64,000 bases of DNA from NCBI GenBank assembly GCA_905221615.1, contig CAJNDT010003223.1:1619945-1683944 (forward strand), given 5' to 3'. Source of the DNA: Symbiodinium sp. CCMP2592 (Eukaryota > Sar > Dinophyceae > Suessiales > Symbiodiniaceae). The notes under the pieces were generated by a model. That model saw nothing but the letters and a program-made list of their open reading frames with translations. It was not told the DNA's origin and did no database searches. Made by a program: the position numbers and the translations under genes. The first letter of the stretch is position 1, and each line of letters starts with the position of its first letter. Below, piece by piece: positions 11,101 through 22,180 of this stretch.

Positions 11101-13785
11101 GAGCTGGACTATGTTCAAGGACACCATGCATTCGTTTTAGCGTGTGTCCGGGGTGCATGTGGAAGATTCCGCAGCAGGACGTGCCCTACAGCGCTGACTC
11201 GGGGCTGATGGCCGTGGCCATTCCCGTCCCTCAACTTGTTTGGGCGAGAAGGCAGCAGTCCATTGCGGGTAGCAGTCACCGCGCACTGGGCCATGAGCGC
11301 TGGCAGAGCAGGAGAGCAGAGTGTTACATTTGTTGATGCGCTTGGACCCACTTGCGAAGCCTAAGGTGACCGTGGGCTTCGGTGCAGCTCGGATTGATTT
11401 TGCTTGTCTGTTTTTGCAAGGTCGCATGTCGTGTCCTGGGTGTGATAGCGGCCAGCATGACCGGCCATCAATCGTTGTTGCCAGCCCGTTGAAGACGCCG
11501 GAGCAAGGCCGTCATTCTGATCGCCAAGATGCTGAAGTGAGGCGGAGTCGACTTTGAAGACCCTGGGGAGCCGAGCAGGAGACAGGAGCTGAGTGCTGTT
11601 CAGTCGGACTCTTCAACGCACCTTTGAGTCTTTGAGAGTTGTTGCTCACTCTAAGACCAGAGCCTGTCTCATGTCGAAACGACCTCATCTGCTCGGGGGA
11701 GATCTAGATTCACCCTATACTTCCAGTCTCGACACAATTTGAGGCAGGCTTGATCTCTGTGCGAAAGCCCGCAATCAGTTTGCCTTTCATTCCGGCTTGC
11801 CGAATTGTGTCGATGCGGAGGAACCAACCACAAGGCAGGACGTGAGGTTTGTGATCGTTAAAGGTGGTGTGCCACCACTCTGATCCATATTTGCATCCCT
11901 TCACAACTGACTCCAGCATCAAGAGAATCGACTTTCGCAAAGCTACGGTAGAGAACCTGACTGCATTTCAAATGCGTGGTATTTCAAGTAGTCGGAAGTT
12001 CAGCGACGGTAAGTACATGCTGAAACGGGTGTCAGGTTACCACTGTGTCATATGCTTGTTTCCTTGCCGAGAGTACCACTGCGCCTGTCGTTTAGCCATT
12101 GACACGTCTATCGTCGTCAGTGTGGTTGGCGATGGCTCCTCACATTCGATTGCAGTTTCAATGCTTTCTAACTTGACGTGACATTTCCTGGGGTCTGCCT
12201 GAAGCCCACAGGAAGTGTTCTGTCCGAACCTTTCTCCGACAGCCAGGCGAGAGGTGAAAAAGCCACGGTGCTTGCATTAGGTCTCATACCCAGCCAGATG
12301 TTTGGATTCCCAGTCATTACAAGTTCATGAAAGCTCTCTCAGCGCTGCTTCCGGCTGCAGGCCGATGACTGGGTCTTGTACCACTCTCTGGCCAGAGCCT
12401 CGGGGCTCTGGTCAACATGCTCGAACAAGGTTAGACTCGATGCCCGCAAGGGTTTCTATGGCAAAGGTACCGTGCGCCGGAATTGCTGTTCGGTGCGAAA
12501 CACTATGGTCAGGCCAGAAGTGCAAGCACTTGTCCTGTCAATGACTTTGGACTACACTGCGGTACTTTTTTGAGGCTGGTGTTTCTTGTCCGGTGCTGGT
12601 TTCACAGATGTGCATGACGCCGGCATCTGCTGCTGCCACAGACAGTTGATGCAGTTTTCTTTTATGTTCTACTTCTGCCGCTGGCATGTCTTATGGCGTG
12701 ACATGGTCGATTACTAATTACTAATTACTTACTACTTGTTGCTCGACCAGCGCTTCCGCTGGTGTTGCTCGTGTTGCTGCTACTAGCTACTGCGCTGTTG
12801 CTGCTGCTGCTGCTGCTGCTGCGGCCACTGTTTCTGAGCTTTCCAAGCCGAGAGTGCAACACTGCGTTCCCCATCGAGAACGGGACACTTCCAAGCTGTT
12901 TCTTCATCGCACTCTTCGGGCTAACACATGCCACGCGACGGCGTGCAACCTTGCTTTTGGACTTACTCTGTATGTTTTTATTTTCTCGTCCGAGCCTTCT
13001 TGAGCATGCGAGTTACCAGACGGGGTTGAGCCGCAGTCGCGGGGAACAGGACAAGTCTTTCTCCGTTTTGCTCCGGAGGCTGTTGACATCTGGAGCAGCG
13101 GCTGCGTCGTTGTGGAAATGTTGATGCGGGAGGCTGTCCACGTTTCCACTCGGGCACCGATTCTCGGCAGATGCGCCATCCGTTCCTTACAGGCAATGTT
13201 CCCGGGGCGCGGCGAGTTTGAGATGCTGCAGAAGATCATTGAGCGGCGCGGGACGCCGGAGCCTAAGCTCCAAGGACTTTCAAGAGGGTTTTTGTCAGTA
13301 TGCCGGGCTCGCGGAAAGCCGAGGCCTTCGGAAGAAGTTTGGAAGGATGCCCGTCTGCATTGGAGCTCCTGTGCCTGTCCTGAGATTCGAAGAAGGCCTT
13401 GTGGGATGCCTGAGCCTCGCATCATGAGGATGTGTCTTCCCTGCCGAACTTCGTGGAGTTCACTCCCCACCCGAAGGTCCGTGTGGGTTCTCCGTAAGAC
13501 TGAAGACAATGCCCTTATATCCTGACGCACCATGGTCACCATGGCAGGCGCAGATGGATCAACTCCTCCCGAACGCGTCGTAGCTCGGTCTGATAGCTGA
13601 GGGCGAGTCTCTCTGGAGCCCAGGATACCACAGTTCACATCAGTTCACTATGTTTTGGTATATTATGATATTTTATACGATATTATTGTTATAGTATGTA
13701 AAAGCGTGGTTTTTGCCTCAGGCCGGCCTCCCAAGCTTTCGCAGACTTGCTGTTGACCTTGGATCCCAAGCAGCGCCGGAGCCTC
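8174..13785 (+). CDS. CDK-type serine/threonine protein kinase, at least 8 exons
   Basis: The kinase subdomains appear in order on the + strand. Gly-rich loop: 8270-8360, [20 protein letters not shown], followed by a GT. VAIK lysine: about 8419, VVAIKKAK. Alpha-C/beta-4: 8759-8835, [12 protein letters not shown] then LLAVYDV. Hinge: 9175-9235, [16 protein letters not shown]. Catalytic loop: 9902-9962, [18 protein letters not shown]: 10126-10165, [11 protein letters not shown]. Helix F: 13082-13130, [17 protein letters not shown] insert: 13193-13255, [23 protein letters not shown]-lobe: 13732-13782, [17 protein letters not shown]. The [12 protein letters not shown] hinge and MFPG...GTP insert are CDK-like. 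An odd point is HRDVTPNN, where most kinases have HRDLKPxN, so the usual loop lysine is missing. I could not find the APE segment. The N-terminal exon before 8222 is uncertain; 13977-14050 may be a C-terminal tail. Introns carry GGAT and CTG repeats. Confidence 0.8.
9311..9443. repeat. (GGAT/GGAC)n microsatellite inside a kinase intron
   Basis: Dense tetranucleotide array (atggatggatggacgg..., gagggatggagg...) between the hinge exon and the catalytic-loop exon of the kinase. It reads through as spurious Met/Asp/Gly-rich or Ser/Ile/His-rich frames. Confidence 0.9.
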
Positions 13786-13846
13786 GGGACTCGGGGCCTC
13801 GGTTTTCTTAATAACTGCCAATACTATTTTGGGGGTTGCTTATTAT

Positions 13847-13957
13847 GATCATAGTATTATAGTATTACAGTAATATGTACCCCGAAACCGTATTCTAATT
13901 GTGATCATAGTATTATAGTATCACAGCACTATGTACCCCGAAACCGTACTATAATTA
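13847..13957. repeat. 56-bp tandem repeat, AT-rich, two copies
   Basis: The unit begins GATCATAGTATTATAGTAT and ends near ACCCCGAAACCGTA...TAATT. The copies start at 13847 and 13903. Fragments of similar sequence occur at 31062-31120 and 35570-35612, which suggests a dispersed AT-rich family. It lies just after the last clear kinase exon. Confidence 0.8.
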
Positions 13958-14059
13958 TTGCAGAGGACGTCGGTGCTGAAATGGGAGGCCCCAGTGCTGC
14001 CGGGGCCTTGGCCCACGAAGCTCTGAAGATGGCCCAAGCCTCGGCAGAAAGGAAGAAAA

Positions 14060-14162
14060 GGAGACTCCAATATCCCTGGGTTAAGGAATGTATCTTAGAG
14101 TATAGTAGGATCCCTAACATGGTTTAAGGTATGTGCCTTAACTAAGGGATATTGGAGTCTCC
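14060..14162. mobile_element. MITE-like foldback element with GGAGACTCCAATATCCCT ends
   Basis: 103 bp with near-perfect terminal inverted repeats: left GGAGACTCCAATATCCCTGG, right its complement with two changes. The interior TAGTAGGATCCCTAA resembles the interior of the TTTCCGAAAA elements, so they may be distantly related. No coding capacity. Confidence 0.8.
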
Positions 14163-17100
14163 GGAAAAGGCTGCGAGAAGTGCTAGTGTTTTTGGAGCCT
14201 TCAGGCTCGACCCTTGCCGTGCGCGCCCAGCGAGCTCCCCTTCGTGAGAAGAAGCGGGAGAGCCCAGACATGCCATGCAGAGGGCCAGGGCAAGGAGACG
14301 GAGACGGAGACGGAGAGAGAACTTCGGATCTTCGCGTGTTTCGACCTCCGCGAACAGGTGGATAGACGAGACGAGGCTTCAGAGTTCAGCCTGAAGCGCT
14401 GCTGGGTTGCCAGGTCGTTTCAGGGGTGCCTGCTTAGATGGGTTCCACGTTTTTGGACCCCGATTCTACAAAGCCCGGTTGCAAGCATGCCCACTGCGGC
14501 AGCTGCAAACAGCAACCGGGCCTGAAAGTTTCACGCGTTAGCTGGATGGGATAGGTTGGCACAAGCTACCAAGAACGCAAGCACGACGCACAAACTTCTT
14601 CAACTTTCTCCAACCTCCACTGCATCCAGATAGGATGTGGCACAGAGCAAACGAGCTGCTCCGTGCACTGCAGTTTTTGAGTGGCATCTCTGCAAACATG
14701 CCAAGTGTTGACGGAGCTCTGACGGATTGATCCGAGTGTCGAGGGGCCCTTCATTCATTGCAGAGAGGGCAGCAAAATTCATCGTGGAATTCGTTGAGCG
14801 GTCGGGCCCATGGTTGAACCCTTGGAACAGTAGAGCATGCAGTACAGTGTCGGAGCTATGTTGGGAGAGACACTGCTGAGTTTCAAACTTGGGCTATGCA
14901 CCTTAGATGTGGGGCTTCTCCACGCGTTCGCAAAAAGAGTTGTTTTCAGAAGATGCAGCTGCAAATGGCCTGGAAGCCAGTTGGAGCAACGACTGCACGA
15001 TGCTTCTGCACATGTTTCAGCACAAGTCTTGATTCTCATGTCTGAGGATGGATCCGTAAAGGTTTGCAACAAAAACAGCTGCCTCGGATCCCACAAGATA
15101 TGAGACCTAGTCGCAACAAGGTAGGGACAGCCTTCACATTTCAGTTTACGATGCTTGGAGCAACTAAGTCACAGCCAGGCAAAGACAGCTACGTAGGTGT
15201 TTTGGGCCACAGCTCATGCAAAGCATCGGCATGCGGCCAGAGGACGTCTTGTTCTTGACATGCGCCCTTCCACAAACGTGCGTGGCCCAGATAAATCCCA
15301 GCAGCGAATCTAGCACTGTGGTATGCAGCTCTATGTTCCCGTGCAGGCATCAAGTATGGTACGGAAGAGCAAGAAGAAAGGTAAGGTTCTTACGACGTTT
15401 TTTCGCTTCAGCCACAGCCGGCAAGGTGTTTTTTTCTGGTAGTTTGCCTTCCAGATCCCGCCATGCGTGTGCTTCTGTGTGTTTCTATTTGATGCGCCCA
15501 GGTGCTGAAGCAGACTCAGCTGAGGCAACATCGATGGGACCAATTGCAGCCTGGGATGTTCTTCTCAGCAGCCAGGCACCTGCCGCCTCAAAGCCAGAGG
15601 CACTAAAAAGCACATCATCGAGGCCATGCGCTGCTTTGGTTGTCCCATCCTGGTTCTATGGCCATTGCAGGGATGACTGGCCTACCAAAGTTGCATGTTG
15701 CATGATGATGCAGGGCTTTATGTTGCAGGCGCGCAGCCTCGCCCGCATCTCGTCCGCCCACAAAGGCGACCGCATTGCTTTTTGGGCGGTGCGTGTTTGC
15801 TTGCGGCTTGCTACTGGAACTGAGCTCTTGGCGACTGATTCTGCGAGGCCGACGTTGGGCGACAAAGTAGCATGCAAGAGGTCTTGAAGCGGCAACGCCG
15901 TGTCAAGGATCAGAAGGAGGAGAGGTCTGACTGGGTTGATTTTACATCTCGGTCCGCTCCTGCGCTCGCAACCGTTTTGCTCCACTATCCTACCCTCTTT
16001 GCTTTGGGTAGAGTTCTGCCAACCTCGAACTCGACTTGCGAAGGCCACTTTAGGCAGGGAATGGAACCGCCCAAACCGCCTAATCCTCAATCCGGAATGC
16101 GGGCCGGACCCCTAAGTCGCATCCGACACCAGGACCCGGTTGTCATCGAATCTGAGGAGGAGGGCGCGGCAACGTCGTCGAGGCCATGCAGCGACAGGGA
16201 ACCCAAGGCTGTCAGAGTCTCCCCACCCTTTCGGGCTTAGCAGGCGACCGCAGCTCCTCACTACTCCAAAGGCAGGATGCCTCCAATTGCGCATGCAGAT
16301 GTGAGCCTGTGAGCCCCATGCTTGCCAGACACATTCCCGGCCGGCTTCGAAAATGGCATCTCCCATGCCCGATGCATCTTCACCAGAGGCTCTGCGTCTG
16401 GACTTCTTAAATTAGGCTTGAGGACCATCTTCTGGTAGAACCTGTGCCATATGTTCCAGACATTCATTCCAGGCAACGACACGAGGCATCAGGTACGATA
16501 TTTCCGGCCCGCCCAGACAAGGAAGGTACACGAAGGTACTATGTCCTTTACAGGAATGTCAAGGTGCAGACGATATCCGAGGGTGCCCGTGGTGTTTGCC
16601 AGGAGCCTACCCCGAAGCGCTCGCGAATCACTACGAAGACCAGCAAGAACCACTGGCATGTGTTGTGTGCGGTTGCGCTTTGTTTGCGGTTCTGGTCTGT
16701 TCCACCCTGCGAAATCACCATGCAGGTTGATACGGGCTCTTTTGAGGCTTGGACAACATCTGAACCGGGTCCGTTTACAGAATTTGTCTTTCAGGGGTGG
16801 CAGAGAACTCAATTCTGGCTCGGGTTGGACCTCAGAGTCAGAGCAGTTCTTGCGGGGAGCTCGCTCTGCAGAGCATGCCGCAAGCAGTTCCGAGGCAGGT
16901 CGTTCAGCCAAGGGTTCGAAGCCCTTTGCCCCGTAGCTTACCGATTCGAAGCAGAGTCTTGCCGTAGAGAAGAAAGACCAAAGAAGCATGCTTTTCTTGA
17001 GTCGGTTCGCGGGGTCAGAGGCCGGGCTGTGGGAAGTGTTTGGGTTTGGTGCCAGGGCATGGGGGTAAAGCGAGTCGGCCGGCAGAAACCAGGTGGGTCG

Positions 17101-17267
17101 ATTGATGTCGGGGGGCTGGGTCCCGGATGCGGTTCTGGTGGTGTCGGGTACCCGATCCTTCGACACGTGTCGGTGCACGAGAAGACCAAGCGATCCCAGT
17201 TGGAGCATCTCTAGATATGGTCTGTTTCACACAAGTAGCATGCGGAGGGTTCAATCATAATGTGCTA
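14163..17267. other. 3-kb region with unassigned open frames
   Basis: Several long + strand frames exist, such as 15216-15887, 15872-16240 and 16444-17214, and minus-strand frames overlap the last one. None shows a family motif. The stretch 16060-16240 reads as a proline/serine-rich disordered segment (PKPPNPQSGM..., DPVVIESEEEG) and could be an N-terminal exon of the topoisomerase, but that is a guess. Confidence 0.35.
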
Positions 17268-19775
17268 GGAAGACTGTCGAGCAGATCTACCAGAAGAAAA
17301 CGCAGCTGGAACACATCCTCCTCAGCCAGAAACTGAGCCCAGTTGCGTGTTACATGTCAGTCGTGTTGCCCGTCTTGGCATGCGAAGGGCCTGACAGCTA
17401 TGTTGGCCACTGCCTCGGTAATTGCTTCATGCCAAATTTTGCGGGACCTGCATGCATGCTTTTGCCAGATTATGTTGTTGAACTGTTCCTGTAATGTACA
17501 CGTGCTGTTGCCGAGAGGCAGGGCTGTGCATCCGGAAGTTGGTTGCTAGGCTCTGTCGAGCGGCAGCAGCTCGAGCTGTGGACTCTTCCTGGAGGGAGCA
17601 GCAGCGATTCCTGCATGTCTTTGCATAACTCGCATTTCCGTATGGAATGATGGGGTTCAGCCAGGCAGTGACAGTGCTCCCAGGCCTGCGGCCTGTCGGT
17701 ACGAGAGCACGCGAATCCGAAGTGCTGTGTCGAGAGTTCAGGATGCTGCGGAGGAAAGTGGACTACGTGCTTGGCACCCGGCCTTGTAAGTGTCGTGGAG
17801 CTTTACGAAGAACTGACGTGTAAAGCTGTGTCCAGGCCGGCTCTCTACAAGATTTTCGATGAGATTCTCGTGAATGCTGCGGACAGCCAATGATCCATTC
17901 TGGGCGCTTGAATTGAGACCCGAGTGCCCTTGGCAAACTGCGCCAGCAAGGACAACTTGATTCGGGATCCAACCATGAACACCATCAAGGCCACATGAGC
18001 CTTCATTCGTGCTGAGTGTTGCAAGTTGGCTACGGCTAAAGCCTCAACCGAAAAAGGCCCCAGACACACCATTCCTGAACTCCAGACGGTTTGTCGGTGC
18101 CAGGTTGAGATACACAAGAAACAGTCGCGCATCTCGGTTTGTGTCTCAGTCACTCCGTCCACTTACGGCATGTGTGGCTCTTTTCGCACAGCACATGTGC
18201 AGAGGTCTGGAACAATGGCAGGGGGCTTCCAGTTCAGGCACAGTTCGTTGTTGTCACGGACGAGTTCCCTCGCAAAGCCTGTGGTCAGCTGAAAGGTGCA
18301 CAAGGAGCACCGTTGCTATGTGCCGACATTAGCCATGTGCTTACATCTTTAGCACGTGTACACCAACATTCCAGGAGTTGCTGTTGATGTTTCTGTGCTT
18401 TTGACCACTGCTAGAAGTACATGGAAGTTTAATAAGTACCCGTCGGAGTACCCTCTTTCGGGTGCTTGGTGTAGGACGTGTAGCTTATACGTGCTTGAGG
18501 GGGGGGAGAGTCTCAGGTTTTCGGCCACCTGCTGACCAGTGACAACTACGACGACAGTGATCGGGATGCAGTATGATTGGATCAGAGATCGGGGTTGAAC
18601 AGAAAAATGTTCAGGTGTCTGCCAGCCTTAACCATGTGCCATCGACCAGGCTTTGTGGAGTCTTGCTGCAGACGGAGCGTTCCTGTGATCTGTTGTTCCC
18701 CATAGCTCCACATAGCCCGATGGTACTGAAAAGCATCCGGCCGGTTTGTAAGTCGCTAGGCAACACCAGCTGCTCGGTGCATGTGAGGTGAGAAGAAAGT
18801 CGTTGGTGGTCGGAATGGTATGAGTCTGAGACGGGGTCATCTTAGAGGAGTACAGTGTTGAGATCTTGATGCTGCTGCTGAGGCTATGGAGCCAAGCTGA
18901 CCAACATCTACTCCAAGAGGTTCATCGTAGAGACTGCTGATTCCGGAAGCGCACGACTCGGCTGCAGCTTTGACGCGTTGTGCATGCCTTTTCTACCTAA
19001 ACTCCGACCCAGGTCGCAGCAAGTTTCGGCAGCAATGGGGAAATAACATGCGCTGGTCTCAGATTCTCACGGCCCCTACGGCACCAGACACCCAATACCG
19101 AGACCCGTCTTCGCTCAAGGAGGCAGGCAGACGAGCCGGAGATCGTGCCATACAAGGGGAAGGCCACTGCTGGCAACTGGAGCACAGCTCGCAATCAAAT
19201 CAGCCAGCAGGACTTCACAGCAGTGACCTTCGAGCCGGATTTGCAGCGGTTCGGCATGACTCACCTGGAGGAAAGTACAAGACAATTTTAAACACTGCAT
19301 GGTCTTTTGTCAGAGAAGACAGGACGACATCGTGGCTTTGATGGAGCGCCGTGCCTACGATGTCGCCGCTTCCACGCGAGGACGCTGTGAGGAAGCGTCC
19401 TCAACAGAGTCTTAACTTTCCGAGCCTGTATCGGTTCCATCACTCCGGTGGACTGCATCACGTGAGTATCGGCGATGGGCAGTCAGGATAGCGATGCAAC
19501 AGACGCATGGTGTGCCCATGCGACATGACCTGTCTTGGTTAAGGTCTTCCTGAACGGGAAGTGTTTGGAGGTGGATTCCTTCGAGGAGAGATCCTGGCAA
19601 GTCAGGACGGGTGAGCAAAAGTTGCTGAAGCTGCAGGATTACGTCAGTCTCTTCCTGGACCCCGATGATTTCCGAATCAGCGAGGTCAGCGTGAAGAGTC
19701 CATTCCGAGCAACCCCACCTTGTCTACTTTGAGGTCTGCAACGATAGATGGGAGGTGGCTATCGCTTTGACAGAT
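17268..19775 (+). CDS. DNA topoisomerase II, exon block 1 (ATPase/GHKL and start of transducer)
   Basis: Type IIA topoisomerase, an ATP-driven enzyme that passes one DNA duplex through another in the nucleus. Small exons match the eukaryotic enzyme in order: 17270-17325 KTVEQIYQKKTQLEHILL; 17828-17890 RPALYKIFDEILVNAADS (GHKL helix with the metal-binding Asn); 17951-17992 DNLIRDPTMNTIK; 18202-18240 EVWNNGRGLPV (nucleotide-binding box); about 18295-18330 VHKEHRCYVPT; 18523-18562 GHLLTSDNYDDSD; 18889-18950 GAKLTNIYSKRFIVETADSG; 19018-19050 SKFRQQWGNNM; 19208-19270 QDFTAVTFEPDLQRFGMTHL; 19323-19385 DDIVALMERRAYDVAAS; 19538-19590 VKVFLNGKCLEVDSFEE; about 19633-19770 DYVSLFLD, then EVCNDRWEVAIALTDG. 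The lid GYGAK is represented by GAK only. The next exon lies beyond the retroelement, at 29037. Confidence 0.88.
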
Positions 19776-19903
19776 GGCCGCAGCCGGAGCTTTCGCAGTG
19801 CAAACATCGACGGAGTGAACAGATTCCAGCAGTTCTAGCAGTCACGCTTTTCTCTTCGAGCACACGTTTTTTTCTTTTATTTTTTTTTCCGTTTGGCTTT
19901 TGC

Positions 19904-20003
19904 CCGGAAGTGCACGTGTGCACCTTGTGACAAGTAGAGCGAAACAGCCGAACTGTGACTTGCCAGTCAGAGCTGTGTCCTCTCGAGTTTTGCCTTTTAG
20001 ACA
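19904..20003 (+). repeat. Split direct repeat A1 (5' end of retroelement)
   Basis: 100 bp starting CCGGAAGTGCACGTGTGCAC, identical to A2 at 28751-28850. It contains the palindrome GTGCACGTGTGCAC. It forms the 5' end of the element; the left flank is host intron. Confidence 0.92.
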
Positions 20004-20029
20004 AGCGACAGCTAGGTCCTCGTGCAGCC

Positions 20030-20878
20030 ATGGCCGAAGGACGCAAGAAGCTGAACCCGTCAGTGATGGCGGCCCTCAAGGTTCTGTGCGAAGCCAAGGA
20101 AGATGACCTCATGGATGCCCTTGAGGAGTTCCGGGTCGCACATAGAGCCCGCCTGTCAGCCCTGTTCGGACAAAGTGTGGCTGAGGGCTTGGATGCGTTC
20201 AAGCAGGTGGGCTTGGCATCGGCCCTGTTCGGAGAGCTCCCCGATCTACCGGAGCCCGGACAGGACCCGTCAGCCAGTGGCTCTGGTGAGGTACAGCCTG
20301 CCCACACGCGGGGACAACCTGTTGATGAAGACCCGCCCGTTAGCGGGGTCCAGGCAGTTCCTGACGACTACCTGGACGAGCTCCCCGCCGAGTTGGACTA
20401 CAGCCAGTTCGACATGGCGAGCCAGTCAGCCTGTGCAGCTGACACGGGCGGCCTGTTCGGAGGCTGCCCTGCCCAGCCAGCCCAGGGAGCAGTGTTCCCT
20501 GGCAAGGGCACGGTGCCAGGCCAAGTCTCCAAGAGCAAAAGCAAGGGCACTGGGCCGCCAAAGAAGTCCCCCCCGGTAGTGCCAGATGACTGGAAGCCGC
20601 CAGCCAGTTCGTCGAGCTCCGGGGCAGCAGCCTCCACCGACGCCGAGGCTGCCAAGAAAGCTGGGGCACCAAGTGGCAAGGGCACCGAGAAGGGCAAGGA
20701 GAAGACCCGTCAGCCCACCGAGCAGCCGCAGCCCAAGGCCACCGAGGACACCGATGCTACACCGAAGCTCCCGTCAGGACCTCCGGCGGGCTACTTCCCG
20801 GGCTACACAGGTGACCATCGTGGAGCTGCCGTGCCGGTGCACATGGAGGACAACTTGCCGGGCGCCACTCGTCGCTGA
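20030..20878 (+). CDS. Gag-like N-terminal protein of the retroelement
   Basis: 282 residues from the ATG at 20030, 27 bases after A1. The first 70 residues are helical and charged (MAEGRKKLNPSVMAALKVL, DALEEFRVAHRARLSALFG). The rest is Pro/Ser/Ala/Lys-rich and probably disordered. No zinc knuckle is present. By position it may be a gag-like or nucleic-acid-binding protein, but no family was recognised. A Pro/Gln-rich frame continues at about 20935-21040 (MQGQVPTVPEAHMYTPQPQ) after a frame change, so the protein may once have been longer. The AT-rich island starts about 500 bases downstream. Confidence 0.55.
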   Translation: MAEGRKKLNPSVMAALKVLCEAKEDDLMDALEEFRVAHRARLSALFGQSVAEGLDAFKQVGLASALFGELPDLPEPGQDPSASGSGEVQPAHTRGQPVDEDPPVSGVQAVPDDYLDELPAELDYSQFDMASQSACAADTGGLFGGCPAQPAQGAVFPGKGTVPGQVSKSKSKGTGPPKKSPPVVPDDWKPPASSSSSGAAASTDAEAAKKAGAPSGKGTEKGKEKTRQPTEQPQPKATEDTDATPKLPSGPPAGYFPGYTGDHRGAAVPVHMEDNLPGATRR

Positions 20879-21399
20879 GGACGGGCAGCCCTTTAGCACC
20901 ACACCTCCCACTTATTGGGACCTGAGGTCGGCATGCAGGGTCAGGTGCCCACGGTGCCTGAGGCACACATGTACACGCCACAACCTCAGGGGCTACCGAA
21001 GGGCCCACAGCAGGCACCGCTGCCCCGCATGTACAAAGGCTGATGCTTGGATGCCAGTTAGCCTAGAGAGAGGGGGCCTGTCAGAGCTGTTTTGTTACCT
21101 GTCAGCGACCGCATGTGGCAGGACCCCAGTACACTCAGCTAACAGCGACGCCGAGGTTCAGCCTCCTTCGCACAGACAGTTCGTGCAAAAGAGCCCGTCA
21201 GGGCAAGGCGCCGTTTTCGGTCGCCAGGGTTCCTTCTGCAGTCCACTTGTTAGCTTTTGTGCTCTAGGTAGAGAGCAGCCACTCCCGTCAGCTCCCGCCG
21301 GTGTGTGCTCTCGCTTCCTCCGCTGCTAAGGTCCTTGTAGCAGTGTGCAGGCAAGTGTGTGCCAGTCAGTGCTGCAGCCTGTTAGGGTGTCGATTTGCA

Positions 21400-22165
21400 C
21401 CAGAACCGAAGGAAAGCATATCCCAGCTTTCATAAATTTGAGTCGTTCGATTTTGAACCCCTATTTTTTACTATATATTATACTCTGATCAGCCAAAAAA
21501 ACGTGAGAAATAAGATCTGTCCAAAAAGTTTTTAAGTCTTCAGGCAAAAAATCATCCTCACTTATGATAGTGATTATATTTGCATCATCTTTTGAGTGAG
21601 AGTAGTGCAAAAATCTTGCTAGTTCAATCGCTTCCAAATGGCTCAAAGTAGAAGCAATACCTCCCGATTTATGAGTATTTTTCCAGCCCACCGGAAAGTG
21701 AGAGCTTTTTAAATTTTCATTTTGCATAGTACAAGGGCTTACCCCATACCAAAAAAAAACCTCGTGAAAAGCTGACGCAGAGAACATGCAACACCATCCA
21801 CGGCATCTAGAATTATCGGAAAGAGAGACACAGAGGAATGAGGAAGACTTTTTCGCAATTCCTAAATATAATAAATACCTTATGGGAACTCCAAAAGTGT
21901 CCAAGATTCTATTTCTCCGATCATATCTATGATAAAGGTTTATCACGATAATGTAAACATTATACATTCAACGATCTAAATTCTACTACATTCTCGAGAA
22001 AATAAGCTGATTCTTCTTTTTATGTACGGATGAAATATATGAGATCTCAACTTGCATTATATGGTGAAATGTAAGAAATTTATCATGACTTTAACTGAAG
22101 ACACAGAGTTTTTCGAAACAAGTCATTATAAATTCTTTTGACTTGAGTTTAGATTCTCCCTACGT
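21400..22165. other. AT-rich island inserted within the retroelement
   Basis: About 750 bp of strikingly AT-rich DNA (runs such as tattttttactatatatta) inside a GC-rich element, with abrupt edges near 21400 and 22165. The pentamer GTCAG/GTTAG, frequent on both sides, is absent here. It carries one minus-strand gene-like ORF (21461-21967). The composition and missing motif argue for an insertion from a low-GC source. No inverted repeats or duplication at its edges were seen. Confidence 0.7.
21461..21967 (-). CDS. Glycosyltransferase family 25-like protein (probably truncated)
   Basis: 168 residues on the minus strand, opposite to all other recognised genes. The N-terminus VYIIVINLYHRYDRRNRI resembles the GT25 opening (xxxINLxxRxDRR). 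Later GIASTLSHLEAIELA matches the family SHLE block, and IITIISEDDFLPED matches the EDD block that binds the metal and nucleotide sugar. GT25 enzymes transfer galactose or glucose and are found in bacteria (LPS synthesis), animals (collagen) and giant viruses. The usual length is 200-260 residues; here the frame ends soon after EDD, so the C-terminal part is missing. The AT-rich codon use is unlike everything around it, which suggests transfer from a low-GC bacterium or virus. That origin is inference. Confidence 0.6.
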   Translation of the reverse strand: MYNVYIIVINLYHRYDRRNRILDTFGVPIRYLLYLGIAKKSSSFLCVSLSDNSRCRGWCCMFSASAFHEVFFWYGVSPCTMQNENLKSSHFPVGWKNTHKSGGIASTLSHLEAIELARFLHYSHSKDDANIITIISEDDFLPEDLKTFWTDLISHVFLADQSIIYSKK

Positions 22166-22180
22166 GCTATACTTGGGGAT

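Noticed and set aside
12762-13124. Leu-rich + strand frame resembling a signal peptide or membrane segment
   Set aside because: The Leu run is a (CTG)n microsatellite in an intron; the following kinase exon is in another context.
12904-13638. 244-codon minus-strand frame
   Set aside because: Antisense to the clear kinase helix F and CDK-insert exon; no motif of its own.
16444-17214. 256-codon + frame and 239-codon - frame over the same bases
   Set aside because: Both open, neither with a recognisable motif; left as unassigned.
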